A stretch of DNA of 64,000 nt from positions 62,001 to 126,000 of the forward strand of contig JAWKKV010000010.1 in the NCBI GenBank assembly GCA_041393015.1, written 5' to 3'. Within the stretch, counting starts at the first letter, position 1. Every line of letters begins with the position of its first letter. The translations under genes and the position numbers were made by a program. Source of the DNA: JAGQYH01 sp041393015 (GTDB taxonomy: Bacteria; Bacteroidota; Bacteroidia; Chitinophagales; JADIYW01). The notes beneath the pieces are model-generated. The model saw only the letters and a program-made list of their open reading frames with translations, made no database searches and was not told the DNA's origin. Shown in pieces: positions 7,692 to 17,309 of this stretch.

Positions 7692-10019
7692 ATGAAAGAG
7701 CAGACAAAACGTCAATTGGCAGCTATTATGTTTACCGACATTGTTGGTTATACAGCTATTATGCAAAAAGACGAGTCGGCAGCCATGCGCATAAGAGTTC
7801 GACACCGTGAAGTCTTTGAAAGTCAGCATAAAAATCACCACGGAGAAATTATTCAATATTACGGAGACGGCACACTTAGTATTTTTAGCAGTGCCATCGA
7901 AGCCGCTAATTGTGCTATCAACATTCAAAATCTTTTACAAGAATCCGATCCCATACCCGTACGAATTGGTTTACACATGGGCGACATCATTTATAGTAAA
8001 ACTGAAGTTTATGGTGACGGTGTCAACTTCGCTTCTCGAATTGAAAGCATGAGTATAGGCGGCGGCATTTTGTTGTCTAAAAAGTTAAATGATGAATTAA
8101 AAAACCATCCCTCTATTTCTACAAAAACGCTTGGACGTTTTGAACTTAAAAATATTGACCAACCCGTTGAAGTATTTGCCATTTCCAATGAAGGCATCAA
8201 GGTACCTGAGCTTCACGAGCTAAAAGACAAACCAAAAATAGACTGCAAAACAATTGCGGTACTCCCTTTTACCAATATGAGCACCAGTGTCGATAATGAA
8301 TATTTTAGTGATGGTATTACTGAAGAGATCATCAATGCGCTGGCAAAAATAAATAACCTCAAAGTTACCTCTAGAACTTCTTCTTTCTTCTTCAAAAACA
8401 AAAATATTCCCATCAAACAAATTGCCGATGAGTTAAATGTGACTACGATTCTGGAGGGCAGCGTTAGGCTTTCGGGCGATACCATGAGGATAACGGCTCA
8501 GTTGATTCAAGCGGAGGAAGATTTTCATTTTTGGTCGGAAACATGGGACAGAAAACTAGAGAATATTTTTGAAATTCAAGATGAAATCAGCCTTTTGATT
8601 GCCGAAAAGTTAAGAGAGCATTTGGGTCATTTTGAAATCAGTGAACACCTCATTACTCAAACCACCAAGAGCATTACGGCCTATGAATATTGTTTAAAGG
8701 CACAATTTCAAAAAAACAAATGGCATCCAAATGCGGTAGAAAATGCGATTATACTATACGACGAAGCTTTAAAAATTGATCCAAATTATACGGATGCAAT
8801 AGTAGGAAAAGCCGATTGCTATAGCTTTTTAGGCACTACAGGATTTATGTCGTTTGAAGAAGCTTGGGGCAAAACAATTGAATATACCAATCAAGCATTT
8901 GCGCTCAATGATCAATCATCAGGCGTCTATTACCTATTATCCAATCAAGCCTTTTTTATAGAATGTGATTATGCTAAATCGCTTTCACATATGAAGAAGG
9001 CCATTGAGATTAATCCCAATTATGCCGATGCACATCAATTTATATCTTTCTTATATATTATTGCCAGAGAAAAGGAGAGCGCCCAATATCATTTAGATAT
9101 AGCGCTTAGTATTAATCCCATTTCTGAGGAAACAAGTTTTTTCAAGGCATATTACCATTATATGATTGGCGATTATTCCATCGCTTTAAAAATGCTCAAT
9201 CACTGTTTAGCCATCAATCAAAAAAACATTCCTGCTCATTCCATAAAAACGCTTTGCCTTTTAAAAATAGGAGAATACGACACGGTGCTCTCCTATTTCG
9301 ACGATGTTCCTAAAGATGTTATAATTAAAGGAGAAAAAACAGGAAGCATTGCATTGGCTTATGCCATGAAAAAAGATAAAGTGAATACAGCCACTTATCT
9401 TAATCTTTTAAAGGAACAAAGCAAAGCGCCCAACGGATTTACGGCTGATTCGTTTCTTTTTTCAATGTATACTGTATTAGGGGAATACGACAAGGCTTTC
9501 GAGTGGGTGGATAGTGCCATTGAAAACAATTCTTCTTTAGTACTGCTTCGCTATTCCGATCCATTGGCAGATGCATTAACTAAAGATGCTAGATATATGC
9601 ACTATCATAGCCGACTTTATCCTAAAACCCAGCCTTCATCTTCTACATCAACTAAGAAAGCATTGTTAGATGTTTCATCTATAAGAATTTACAGAAGTCA
9701 GTTATTGAATCTTTTTGAGGAGGAACAAACTTATTTAAATCCAGATTTATCATTGCGATCTTTAGCAGAACAATTAGAAATACATCCAAATAAACTCTCG
9801 TGGTTGCTCAACGAAAGTTTCAATAAAAACTTCAACGAGTTTGTGAATCACTATCGAGTGAGAGCTTTTAAAGAGTTAGCAAAATATCCCAATAATGCTC
9901 ATCTCTCGCTGTTGGGTTTGGCGTATGCCAGCGGATTCAATTCTAAAACCGTTTTCAATACTTACTTTAAAAAAGAGACCGGTTTAACCCCTAAGCAATT
10001 CCTTCAGCAGCAGTCATAA
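7692..10019 (+). CDS. Class III adenylate/guanylate cyclase fused to TolB-like, TPR and AraC-type HTH domains
   Basis: Four-part signalling protein. Residues about 8-165 form a class III nucleotide cyclase: metal-binding Asp16 (MFTDIVGYT) and Asp59 (YYGDGTLSIF), plus Asp109, Asn112 and Arg116 in YGDGVNFASRIE, so catalysis looks intact. Residues about 185-320 resemble the TolB/FlgO-like region often found beside such cyclases (TIAVLPFTNMSTSVDNEYFS). TPR-like repeats fill about 340-640. The last about 115 residues form an AraC-family DNA-binding domain (LSLRSLAEQLEIHPNKLSWL and YASGFNSKTVFNTYFKKETG). No membrane segment is seen, so it is probably cytoplasmic. The product (cAMP or cGMP) and target genes are not evident; the MDR oxidoreductase 97 bp downstream is a possible target. 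Confidence 0.88.
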   Translation: MKEQTKRQLAAIMFTDIVGYTAIMQKDESAAMRIRVRHREVFESQHKNHHGEIIQYYGDGTLSIFSSAIEAANCAINIQNLLQESDPIPVRIGLHMGDIIYSKTEVYGDGVNFASRIESMSIGGGILLSKKLNDELKNHPSISTKTLGRFELKNIDQPVEVFAISNEGIKVPELHELKDKPKIDCKTIAVLPFTNMSTSVDNEYFSDGITEEIINALAKINNLKVTSRTSSFFFKNKNIPIKQIADELNVTTILEGSVRLSGDTMRITAQLIQAEEDFHFWSETWDRKLENIFEIQDEISLLIAEKLREHLGHFEISEHLITQTTKSITAYEYCLKAQFQKNKWHPNAVENAIILYDEALKIDPNYTDAIVGKADCYSFLGTTGFMSFEEAWGKTIEYTNQAFALNDQSSGVYYLLSNQAFFIECDYAKSLSHMKKAIEINPNYADAHQFISFLYIIAREKESAQYHLDIALSINPISEETSFFKAYYHYMIGDYSIALKMLNHCLAINQKNIPAHSIKTLCLLKIGEYDTVLSYFDDVPKDVIIKGEKTGSIALAYAMKKDKVNTATYLNLLKEQSKAPNGFTADSFLFSMYTVLGEYDKAFEWVDSAIENNSSLVLLRYSDPLADALTKDARYMHYHSRLYPKTQPSSSTSTKKALLDVSSIRIYRSQLLNLFEEEQTYLNPDLSLRSLAEQLEIHPNKLSWLLNESFNKNFNEFVNHYRVRAFKELAKYPNNAHLSLLGLAYASGFNSKTVFNTYFKKETGLTPKQFLQQQS

Positions 10020-10079
10020 TTTATTTTTGCGAATAGGTTCGGATTTATAATTACGAACATTTTAATAAAGCACTGCCTA

Positions 10080-10087
10080 TACATTTG
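10080..10087 (+). promoter_or_regulatory. Putative -7 box of the MDR oxidoreductase gene
   Basis: TACATTTG matches TAnnTTTG and lies 29 nt before ATG 10117, implying a separate short-leader promoter rather than co-transcription with the cyclase gene. The -33 element is weak. Confidence 0.45.
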
Positions 10088-10116
10088 CATCATCGTTTAA
10101 CACAAAACCGTAAAAA

Positions 10117-11094
10117 ATGAAAGCAATCGTAAGTACAGGATATGGATCACCGGACGTTCTACAATTACAAGAAGTAGCCAATCCAATGCCAAAGGATAAT
10201 GAAGTATTGATAAAAGTGCACGCAGCAGCCGTTACCAGAGCGGGCACAATGATGCGAACCGGAAAGCCATATTTTGGTCGTTTATTTTTAGGACTTAGCA
10301 AACCTAAAAACAGGATTCCGGGAACAGGATTTGCCGGAACAATAACCTTTATTGGAAAGGATGTAAAGCAATTTAAAGTAGGCGACAAAGTTTTCGGAGA
10401 ATCCATTATAACTTATGGCACACAGGCTGAATATCTATGTCTTCCTGAAGATAGCGTAATAACCACGCTACCCGACAGTTATACTTTTGAAGAAGCTGCA
10501 CCCGTTTGTGACGGTCCATTAACGTCTATTAATTTCCTGAAAGAATTGGCTAAAATCAAACCGGGTCAAAAAGTGTTGATCAATGGTGCTTCCGGAAGTT
10601 TAGGCACCTCAGGTGTACAACTTGCGAAACATTATGGCGCGGAAGTAACCGGTATCTGCAGTACTTCCAATATAGAATTGGTAAAATCATTAGGTGCTGA
10701 TCATGTGATGGATTATACAAAACAAGATTTTTCAAAAACCAATAACACTTATGATATTATTTACGATACAATTGGGCAACTCTCCTTTTCGAAATGTAAA
10801 AACTCCTTAACCGAAAATGGTGTCTATGTTTCCCCTGTTTTGGGAATGCCACTGCTATTTCAAATGGTTTGGACAAGCTTATTTACAAAGAAAAAAGCAA
10901 AGTTTGCTGCTACCGGACTAAAACCAATTCCTGAACTTAAGTTACTATTGGAAGAAATAAAAGAGATTATTGAAGCAGGTCAATTAAAAACAATTATTGA
11001 CAGACAATATCCATTAGAACAAATAGCCAATGCGCATCGATATATTGATGGTGGACATAAAAAGGGAAATGTAATTTTATCTATCCTTAACTAA
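10117..11094 (+). CDS. NAD(P)-dependent quinone oxidoreductase-like protein (MDR family)
   Basis: Zinc-independent medium-chain dehydrogenase/reductase of the quinone oxidoreductase type. It has the GroES-like N-terminal domain (MKAIVSTGYGSPDVLQLQEV), the substrate-domain signature PGTGFAGTI, and a Rossmann NAD(P)H-binding motif INGASGSLGTSGVQLAK (residues about 156-172). Cys/His ligands of the structural and catalytic zinc sites are missing, as usual for this branch. Length 325 is typical. It stands alone behind its own promoter box, downstream of the cyclase-AraC gene, and is convergent with the beta-barrel gene at 11105. The physiological substrate cannot be told from sequence. Confidence 0.88.
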   Translation: MKAIVSTGYGSPDVLQLQEVANPMPKDNEVLIKVHAAAVTRAGTMMRTGKPYFGRLFLGLSKPKNRIPGTGFAGTITFIGKDVKQFKVGDKVFGESIITYGTQAEYLCLPEDSVITTLPDSYTFEEAAPVCDGPLTSINFLKELAKIKPGQKVLINGASGSLGTSGVQLAKHYGAEVTGICSTSNIELVKSLGADHVMDYTKQDFSKTNNTYDIIYDTIGQLSFSKCKNSLTENGVYVSPVLGMPLLFQMVWTSLFTKKKAKFAATGLKPIPELKLLLEEIKEIIEAGQLKTIIDRQYPLEQIANAHRYIDGGHKKGNVILSILN

Positions 11095-11104
11095 CAGAAA
11101 TGAA

Positions 11105-12763
11105 TTAAAAACTAACAATCACGCCACCTAAAGCTAAAAATCCGTACCCTGGATATTTATACCATCTTTCGCTTTTTAGTGATAAAGCATTATTCACTTC
11201 TGCGAAAAATGAAATATTTTTGTTCAGTAGATAATTAGCCGAGAAATTTAAGTCGACATTACCTTTTAATTTCTCTACGTCGCCTTCATCATTTTTCACT
11301 TTTACGCCACTAAATCCAATCACATCTGCTTTAAAAATAAACTTGTTATTATATTGAAAAATGGCTGATGCGTTGGCTTTAAACTCCGGTAGATGCCAAG
11401 GCGCTTCGTTGATCAAATCACTAGTGCTATAGCTGAAATAATCGAAAGATGTTCTAATCTTCAAAAATTCACCTAACTGATAGCCTAATGAAATATGAGG
11501 ATTCCAAGCTTTTAGTTTATTGTCGTATTGAACCATAAACTTATTGAAAACCGTACTCGTATCGTTTACAAACAATGGCACATCGTAATATACCATCTGA
11601 CTGAAACGAATATCGTAATCAATTCCAACCGGCACATTTCCTTTGAAACCAATGAAATTTCTTGCTTCAACTCTATAATTGTTATAGTTAATACTTTGCG
11701 CTAGCCATGGATTGGTTTCTGATAACGTGTTTAAATTGTTGATCTCTAAATTTCCAATCCATTCGTTATAGATTACAATGTAATCCTTGTATAATTTTGT
11801 TTGATGCTTGATATCCGGCAAAGCGTAAACAGTTCCTTCATCCGTTAAAAACCAAAATCCACCACGAACAAACCATCTGTCTTTCCCAACTTCTAAATAA
11901 GGATTAATACCTAAAGCAAACCTATTTTCATTAGCGATTCCTTTAAAGGAGTTAACATTCATCATTACATTTCCACCCACTTTAAAGATTTCTCTAAAAG
12001 TTTTGGAAACACCCATGTCCCAATTAAAATTGATCTCCTTATTGTTGTAGTCATCGGTAGTGGAATGGAACGTTACGGCTGTATTATAATCTAACCCAAT
12101 TCTATTTTCTTCGTGATTGAAAAGAAAAAATTTCACACCTCCTTTGTTGTATCGGTTTCTAGTTTCATCAGCAGTGAACGTAGTATCTTCTTGATCATAA
12201 CCATAGTAATGATATGTATTGATATTGAAGTAAGGTTGAGCACCAATGGTCATCCCATTTAAATAATACTCTCCCAAAAGTTTAATATCAGTTTCCCCAA
12301 ACTTTTGGTTCTCAATTTTCTTTCTTCTTGATGAAAGATGCTGCAGCCCCAATCCCACTCTAAAATTCTCAGTATTTTTATTGGTGACTTGAAAATCTAT
12401 TAAAGGAGTTATGTAATTGCCAAAACCAGCCTTTAGATACATAAACGGTAGCGACACTTCATCTTCTTTTGGATAACCTAATGGTCTTAATTCAGACGGT
12501 TCGTACTCCACTTCCTGATAACTTATAGGTAAGTTATAGTTTTGATTATTGGGTTTATCAATCACTATTTCAGGTGTTTTAGGAGCAAAATTCTTTTTAT
12601 TCGCTCGTTTTACAACCGGTTCATAATCTTTGACAATATCAATGGTCTCGTTTTCTAAAGTGGCAGTATCGGTCTGCGCCCACACACCATTGATTAAAAA
12701 ACAACTCGAAATAAATACTATATATATGTGCTTAAACATTCTTTTCAATTTAATTATCATCAA
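11105..12763 (-). CDS. Outer-membrane beta-barrel protein, partner of TPR protein
   Basis: Probable outer-membrane protein. After a signal peptide (MFKHIYIVFISSCFLINGVW, cleavage likely at ..VWA/QT) comes a short periplasmic stretch containing VKDYEPVVKRANKKNFAPKT, then about 430 residues of alternating polar/hydrophobic strands ending in the aromatic strand YGFLALGGVIVSF, as expected for a barrel terminal strand. It is not a full TonB-dependent receptor (no plug seen). The open frame overlaps the TPR gene end by 14 bp; starting at Met9 (12739) would give the cleaner signal peptide and no overlap. Translation is likely coupled to the TPR gene. The exact function is unknown. Confidence 0.75.
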   Translation of the reverse strand: MMIIKLKRMFKHIYIVFISSCFLINGVWAQTDTATLENETIDIVKDYEPVVKRANKKNFAPKTPEIVIDKPNNQNYNLPISYQEVEYEPSELRPLGYPKEDEVSLPFMYLKAGFGNYITPLIDFQVTNKNTENFRVGLGLQHLSSRRKKIENQKFGETDIKLLGEYYLNGMTIGAQPYFNINTYHYYGYDQEDTTFTADETRNRYNKGGVKFFLFNHEENRIGLDYNTAVTFHSTTDDYNNKEINFNWDMGVSKTFREIFKVGGNVMMNVNSFKGIANENRFALGINPYLEVGKDRWFVRGGFWFLTDEGTVYALPDIKHQTKLYKDYIVIYNEWIGNLEINNLNTLSETNPWLAQSINYNNYRVEARNFIGFKGNVPVGIDYDIRFSQMVYYDVPLFVNDTSTVFNKFMVQYDNKLKAWNPHISLGYQLGEFLKIRTSFDYFSYSTSDLINEAPWHLPEFKANASAIFQYNNKFIFKADVIGFSGVKVKNDEGDVEKLKGNVDLNFSANYLLNKNISFFAEVNNALSLKSERWYKYPGYGFLALGGVIVSF

Positions 12764-15700
12764 ATTTTAGCTCGTTATTCTCTTTGTCCGGTAAAGCAAT
12801 CTTAGAATTTTTAGCTTCTAATGCTTCTATTTCAGCAAACTTCTTTTCTGCTGCTAGGCGCCATTCATCATCTTGCTTATAATTATCTAAAATACTTTGC
12901 ATGGTTGCTTTAGCTTTAAACAAGTTGTCTTGTTTTATATAGATATCTGCTAAAATTAAATAGGTTCTTACTAAAAATGTGGCGTACGAAGGATAATTTC
13001 GAACAAACTCAAAGCAAGTCTCTTCCGATTTTTGTAAATCACCATTATCGTAATAATCTTTGGCGATGTAATAAGTTCCTTCTGCTGCCCATTGGTTAGA
13101 AGTTCTGGTTTTAATTACTTTATAGTCTTCAATTGCGGTAGATTTGTTTCCTTTCTCCCAAAACGATTTAGCTCTATAATAATAAGCTTCTGTTTGTTGC
13201 AATTCAGAATAGCCATCATCTCCAATTACTCTATTAGCGTAATCAATGGTAACAGCGTAATCATTCAATTGAAAATTCGATCTCAACATACCTAAAATGG
13301 CCGTTCGTCTGTTGTCTTCGGTAGTAGCAATATTGATTAAATCTAAATATTGATCTCTGGCCGCAGCATAATCTTTGGTATGATAAAAATTAATGCCGGA
13401 CGCTCTTTGTAAACTTTTCTCTACAAATCTATTTTGCGGTTGAGACAATACATAATTGTAATCTTCTAAGGCTTTAAAAAACTCTTGGAAGCTAAAATTA
13501 CATTCTGCTTTATAGAAATGAGCCGGTAAATTAAAGTAACCATTTGGAAATCTAAGTAAGTAATCATTGAACGATTTTAAGGCTTGTTCATACTGTCCTT
13601 TTGTAAACTGATTTTCAGCCGATAGATAAAGCACTGAATCCTGAGCAGAAACCGTAACATTAGCATCCGGTACGCTATTTAAATATTTAATGTATCCGTT
13701 GGGATCTCCTTTAGCAATGTAGACATCTTTAATGGCGTTTAAAGCTTCTGCAGATGCACTCGTTTTAGGATACTTTGACACCACCGTTTTATAACGTTTT
13801 AAAGCCTCTTCGTAATCATCAATATTATAATACACTAAACCCATTCTTAAATAAGCCGGTGCTACCCATTCACTGCTACCATGATCTCTAATGATTATCT
13901 TAAATGTATTTAAAGCTTCGTCATTCTTGCCTTGTAAGATATAGGTGTTCCCAATCTCATAAAGGGCATCATCCACCAAAACAGATTTTGGATAGCTAGA
14001 CATCATTCTCTTTAGCTGCTCAATTTTTGCATCAGCATTGCCTTTTAAGCCTTCGATGATTCCTTTTTGATAATAGGCATAATCGGAAGCATCGTATCCT
14101 TTTGTAATAACCTTATCGTAGTAAGTCAATGAAGAATTATAATTCCTTTGTAAGAAGTAACAGTCTGCGGTTCTCAATAAGGCATCCGGTAAGATATTGT
14201 TAGTGATTTCCGCATTGGCGGAATTAGCCAATAAGTTAGTAGCTTGCTCAAAGGCTTGTTGTGCTTTGCTATAATCTTTTAACTTATAGTAGTTATACCC
14301 TTGAACATAATTTCCTGTAGCCTTTTCTACTTTTAAAGAATGTTCTTCCTTTACAGCACCTGAACTGGCTAAAAATTGCTTCATTTCAGCGATACTTTTC
14401 TCGTAATCGCCTTTTAAATGGTAAATATCGCCTCTCCAATATTTTGTTAAAGCCAATAAACTTTTGTCTGGCGTGTAACGCTCTGCCTTATTGAAAGCCG
14501 TTAGTGCATCATTTAATTTTCCATCATTATATTCTGAAATTCCCTTATGATACGCCATTAATTGATAAGCTTCTTGAATTTTAGGAGACGGATTTTTAAT
14601 CTCTTCAATTATTTGGAGCGCTTCATTATAATTTTTAGTCTGTAACAAAACATTCGCTAACACCACATTGGCTTCTGCTGTATATTTGGAAGATGGATAG
14701 GTTTCGATAAAACTTCTGATGGTCACTAATGCATCGTTATTATAGCCTAATTCATACGATAACTTCGCATAATTAAACTTGGCTTCTTCTACAATCGACT
14801 TGTCAAAATCTAAGGTGGATGCTCTTTGCAAAGCATTTCGAGCATTTTCTTTATCATTTAATTTTAAGTAGGCATTTCCTGTAAGAAATAAAGCATTTTG
14901 AGCCAAAGCATTGTTCAAATGGTTTAATTCCTTGAAATTTTCTACTGCACCTTTATAATCTCCGGTTTGATATTGGGCATAGCCTAATTGATAATAATCT
15001 TCTTTCGTTAAGGTTTTAGCTTGTTTTTCAAACTCCGTTAAATATTGAACAGCCGCTTTGTAATCTTTCAACTCAAAATATGATTGACCAATTAACTGAT
15101 TGATATCTGGTTTATTTTTGACGGACTTACTTTCTACTACTGGTACGGCATAATCGATTACGCCTTGGTAATCTTTTACTAGAAATTTGATTTGAGTGAT
15201 GTAATACGGAACTACATTCTTATACCTGCTGTTATTTTTTACTTTTTCAAAAGAAGCAATTGCAGCCTCATATTCTTTATCGTAATAAGATGCCATACCA
15301 TAATAGTAGTTGACATCAATATAATAATCACTATCGCTTTTGTTGATGATGTCTCTCCAAGTAATTTTGGCATTATCAAATTGCTTTAGAGAGAAATAAC
15401 AGAAACCTTTTTTGAAGGCAAATTCATCGTACATTCTTTTGTTTAATGCTCTCTCATTGACTTTACTGTAATAGTTCAAAGCATCTTTAAAATTGCGATC
15501 TTCAAAATACCAGTTGCCTAAATCAAAATATGCAACATTGGCAAATGAATGTCCTTTAAAGGTATTGATATATTCTAAGTAATAACTTTCCGTTTTGGGA
15601 TCTTTTTGTTTGGCGGCAGAAGAGGCTTTATAATAGTAAGCATCTGCTAATAACAGATTAGATCTACTATCGTTTAACTCCTCGTAAGTTTCAATAAAGT

Positions 15701-15869
15701 CATTAAATCGATTGTAAGCAATATTGTATTTCTCCTGAACATAAATTTCTAATGCTTCTTTGTAATCTCTTGCTGGGTCAGAATATTTGGCTGTTTTTTG
15801 TGCTTGAACCGACAGCAAGCAAGACATTGCAAATATCAGGGTGAATACTCTAGATAGGACAATATTCAT
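12750..15869 (-). CDS. Exported protein built of about 25 TPR repeats
   Basis: Large periplasmic or outer-membrane-associated scaffold. Residues 1-23 form a signal peptide (RVFTLIFAMSCLLSVQAQ). The remaining about 1000 residues are tetratricopeptide repeats with the usual pattern A-x3-Y-x-G-x3-Y and A-x3-F, for example YYQLGYAQYQTGDYKGAVEN and YLRMGLVYYNIDDYEEALKR. No enzymatic domain is seen. It is directly upstream of, and overlaps, the beta-barrel gene, so the two probably form an envelope complex analogous to BamD-like or polysaccharide-export TPR/barrel pairs; this is inference from gene order. The upstream 280 bp (15870-16150) carry a short ATCTC/GAGAT hairpin and no other recognisable element. 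Confidence 0.85.
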   Translation of the reverse strand: MNIVLSRVFTLIFAMSCLLSVQAQKTAKYSDPARDYKEALEIYVQEKYNIAYNRFNDFIETYEELNDSRSNLLLADAYYYKASSAAKQKDPKTESYYLEYINTFKGHSFANVAYFDLGNWYFEDRNFKDALNYYSKVNERALNKRMYDEFAFKKGFCYFSLKQFDNAKITWRDIINKSDSDYYIDVNYYYGMASYYDKEYEAAIASFEKVKNNSRYKNVVPYYITQIKFLVKDYQGVIDYAVPVVESKSVKNKPDINQLIGQSYFELKDYKAAVQYLTEFEKQAKTLTKEDYYQLGYAQYQTGDYKGAVENFKELNHLNNALAQNALFLTGNAYLKLNDKENARNALQRASTLDFDKSIVEEAKFNYAKLSYELGYNNDALVTIRSFIETYPSSKYTAEANVVLANVLLQTKNYNEALQIIEEIKNPSPKIQEAYQLMAYHKGISEYNDGKLNDALTAFNKAERYTPDKSLLALTKYWRGDIYHLKGDYEKSIAEMKQFLASSGAVKEEHSLKVEKATGNYVQGYNYYKLKDYSKAQQAFEQATNLLANSANAEITNNILPDALLRTADCYFLQRNYNSSLTYYDKVITKGYDASDYAYYQKGIIEGLKGNADAKIEQLKRMMSSYPKSVLVDDALYEIGNTYILQGKNDEALNTFKIIIRDHGSSEWVAPAYLRMGLVYYNIDDYEEALKRYKTVVSKYPKTSASAEALNAIKDVYIAKGDPNGYIKYLNSVPDANVTVSAQDSVLYLSAENQFTKGQYEQALKSFNDYLLRFPNGYFNLPAHFYKAECNFSFQEFFKALEDYNYVLSQPQNRFVEKSLQRASGINFYHTKDYAAARDQYLDLINIATTEDNRRTAILGMLRSNFQLNDYAVTIDYANRVIGDDGYSELQQTEAYYYRAKSFWEKGNKSTAIEDYKVIKTRTSNQWAAEGTYYIAKDYYDNGDLQKSEETCFEFVRNYPSYATFLVRTYLILADIYIKQDNLFKAKATMQSILDNYKQDDEWRLAAEKKFAEIEALEAKNSKIALPDKENNELKFDDN

Positions 15870-16150
15870 ATTATTATATATTTTAATCTCCTTTGGTGAG
15901 ATTGTTTTTAAACTGGTAAACTTAGATTTGCGATTCCTAATTCTTATGATACCTTCATAATTTGTGCCTAAAACGACAAATCAGATATTTATTGTCTTTA
16001 AAGACTTAGAAATCTAACGCGAAATTGAGTAAAACATTCTGTTCCAACTAAAAAGGTTTTTCACTATTGTTGATAGTGTGGCATAGAAAGTGAACTAAGG
16101 TGGTTATTACAAGACATATTGCCGAATCACTGGAGTAAGGTTAGATTTTA

Positions 16151-17284
16151 TCATTCATTTTCCTCTCTATCAATGGGATAATTCCATTCTTCAAAAGCGA
16201 ATTTCCATTCTGATTTAATTCTAGCTTCAATCTCAGGATCGATGGTTTTAAACTTATTTTTCTCGTAGTGTTTCAATTCTTTGAGATATTTTTCAAATTC
16301 TCCTTTGGCTATTTGGTAGTTAGGCAAGCCTAATGCATTATAAATTTTCTCTGTAGTAGCCAATCCATCTTCTTCCAGTTCATTAAAACTAATTTCAACC
16401 AATTGACCTTTCGGTATTAAACTTCTTTCTTCCAAATACTTTTTTAGCGTGCTAGTGTAAGCATACATTATTCTTTCTGTTACCTCCTCATCTGAAAATT
16501 CTTGAAGAAACTGAGTTTGAATCATTTTTTTATATAAATGATTGGTCGATAAGTAAACATCATATGGATTTCGATGTAAGAAAACAAAACGAGCTTTAGG
16601 GAAAAGTTCCAATAATTCTTTAACTCTGCCGGTATTATGCGGATTTTTAAGCAAAATTGGTTTTCGCTTATTTTCCAAGCTTATTAATTTAAGCATGTAG
16701 CTATACTTATTCTGCCATTCCTTCTTCTCTTCTTTTGAAATCCCTTGAAAAAGATTGTATTTATCGTGATACGATCTATTTTGAGGAAAAAAGAAGCTCT
16801 GCATCCCACTGGCATAAGTAAGATTGGTTAATGGTTGTTCTTCTTCAGCAGGTTCGTAAGCCGTCATGATTATATTATCCTGCGGCCTCGTCTCCGGCAT
16901 AAAATGATCTACAATTTTATCCATCCAGCCTTTACCAACAAAAGACATCCGCATAAAAAGTCCTTGGTAATTTGTTAGGTAACCTAACTGAGGATCTCGA
17001 GCTAATAAATAATGCAAATGAGTCGTTCCACTTCTCCAATGACCTAAGACAAATATTGGAGGTGTTTTTTCAAAATTAACTGATTTTAATTTTGGATAAA
17101 TAAATGCCTTTTGTACTAAATGCAATGGCTGTGTTAAAATGGTCCAAGCCAAAATTTTATACAGTCTTCCTCTATACTTCTTATCAACTTTATTGTCTTT
17201 AATCAGTTTATACAACGATTTGACCGACGATACCGACAATTGGTGATCACTTACTTCATATTCTTCCTCTTGCTTCTTGGCCAT
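16151..17284 (-). CDS. Sulfotransferase family protein
   Basis: Probable PAPS-dependent sulfotransferase. The 5'-phosphosulfate binding loop GHWRSGTTHLHYLL (residues 81-94) and the 3'-phosphate binding block RFVFLHRNPYDVYLSTNHLY (Arg..Ser, about residues 230-250) are clear. The protein is 377 residues with no signal peptide; a hydrophobic stretch around residues 42-58 may associate it with membranes. It lies 26 bp downstream of the PIN-PhoH gene on the same strand and is probably co-transcribed with it, though no functional link is obvious. The acceptor (glycan, lipid or small molecule) is not predictable. Related bacterial proteins are often annotated only as sulfotransferase family. Confidence 0.85.
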   Translation of the reverse strand: MAKKQEEEYEVSDHQLSVSSVKSLYKLIKDNKVDKKYRGRLYKILAWTILTQPLHLVQKAFIYPKLKSVNFEKTPPIFVLGHWRSGTTHLHYLLARDPQLGYLTNYQGLFMRMSFVGKGWMDKIVDHFMPETRPQDNIIMTAYEPAEEEQPLTNLTYASGMQSFFFPQNRSYHDKYNLFQGISKEEKKEWQNKYSYMLKLISLENKRKPILLKNPHNTGRVKELLELFPKARFVFLHRNPYDVYLSTNHLYKKMIQTQFLQEFSDEEVTERIMYAYTSTLKKYLEERSLIPKGQLVEISFNELEEDGLATTEKIYNALGLPNYQIAKGEFEKYLKELKHYEKNKFKTIDPEIEARIKSEWKFAFEEWNYPIDREENE

Positions 17285-17309
17285 ATATCAATGCTCTTTC
17301 GAACTAATT

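Noticed and set aside
7692..8485. Several antisense and frame-shifted open frames across the cyclase gene
   Set aside because: All overlap the intact cyclase domain, whose catalytic residues are in the chosen frame.
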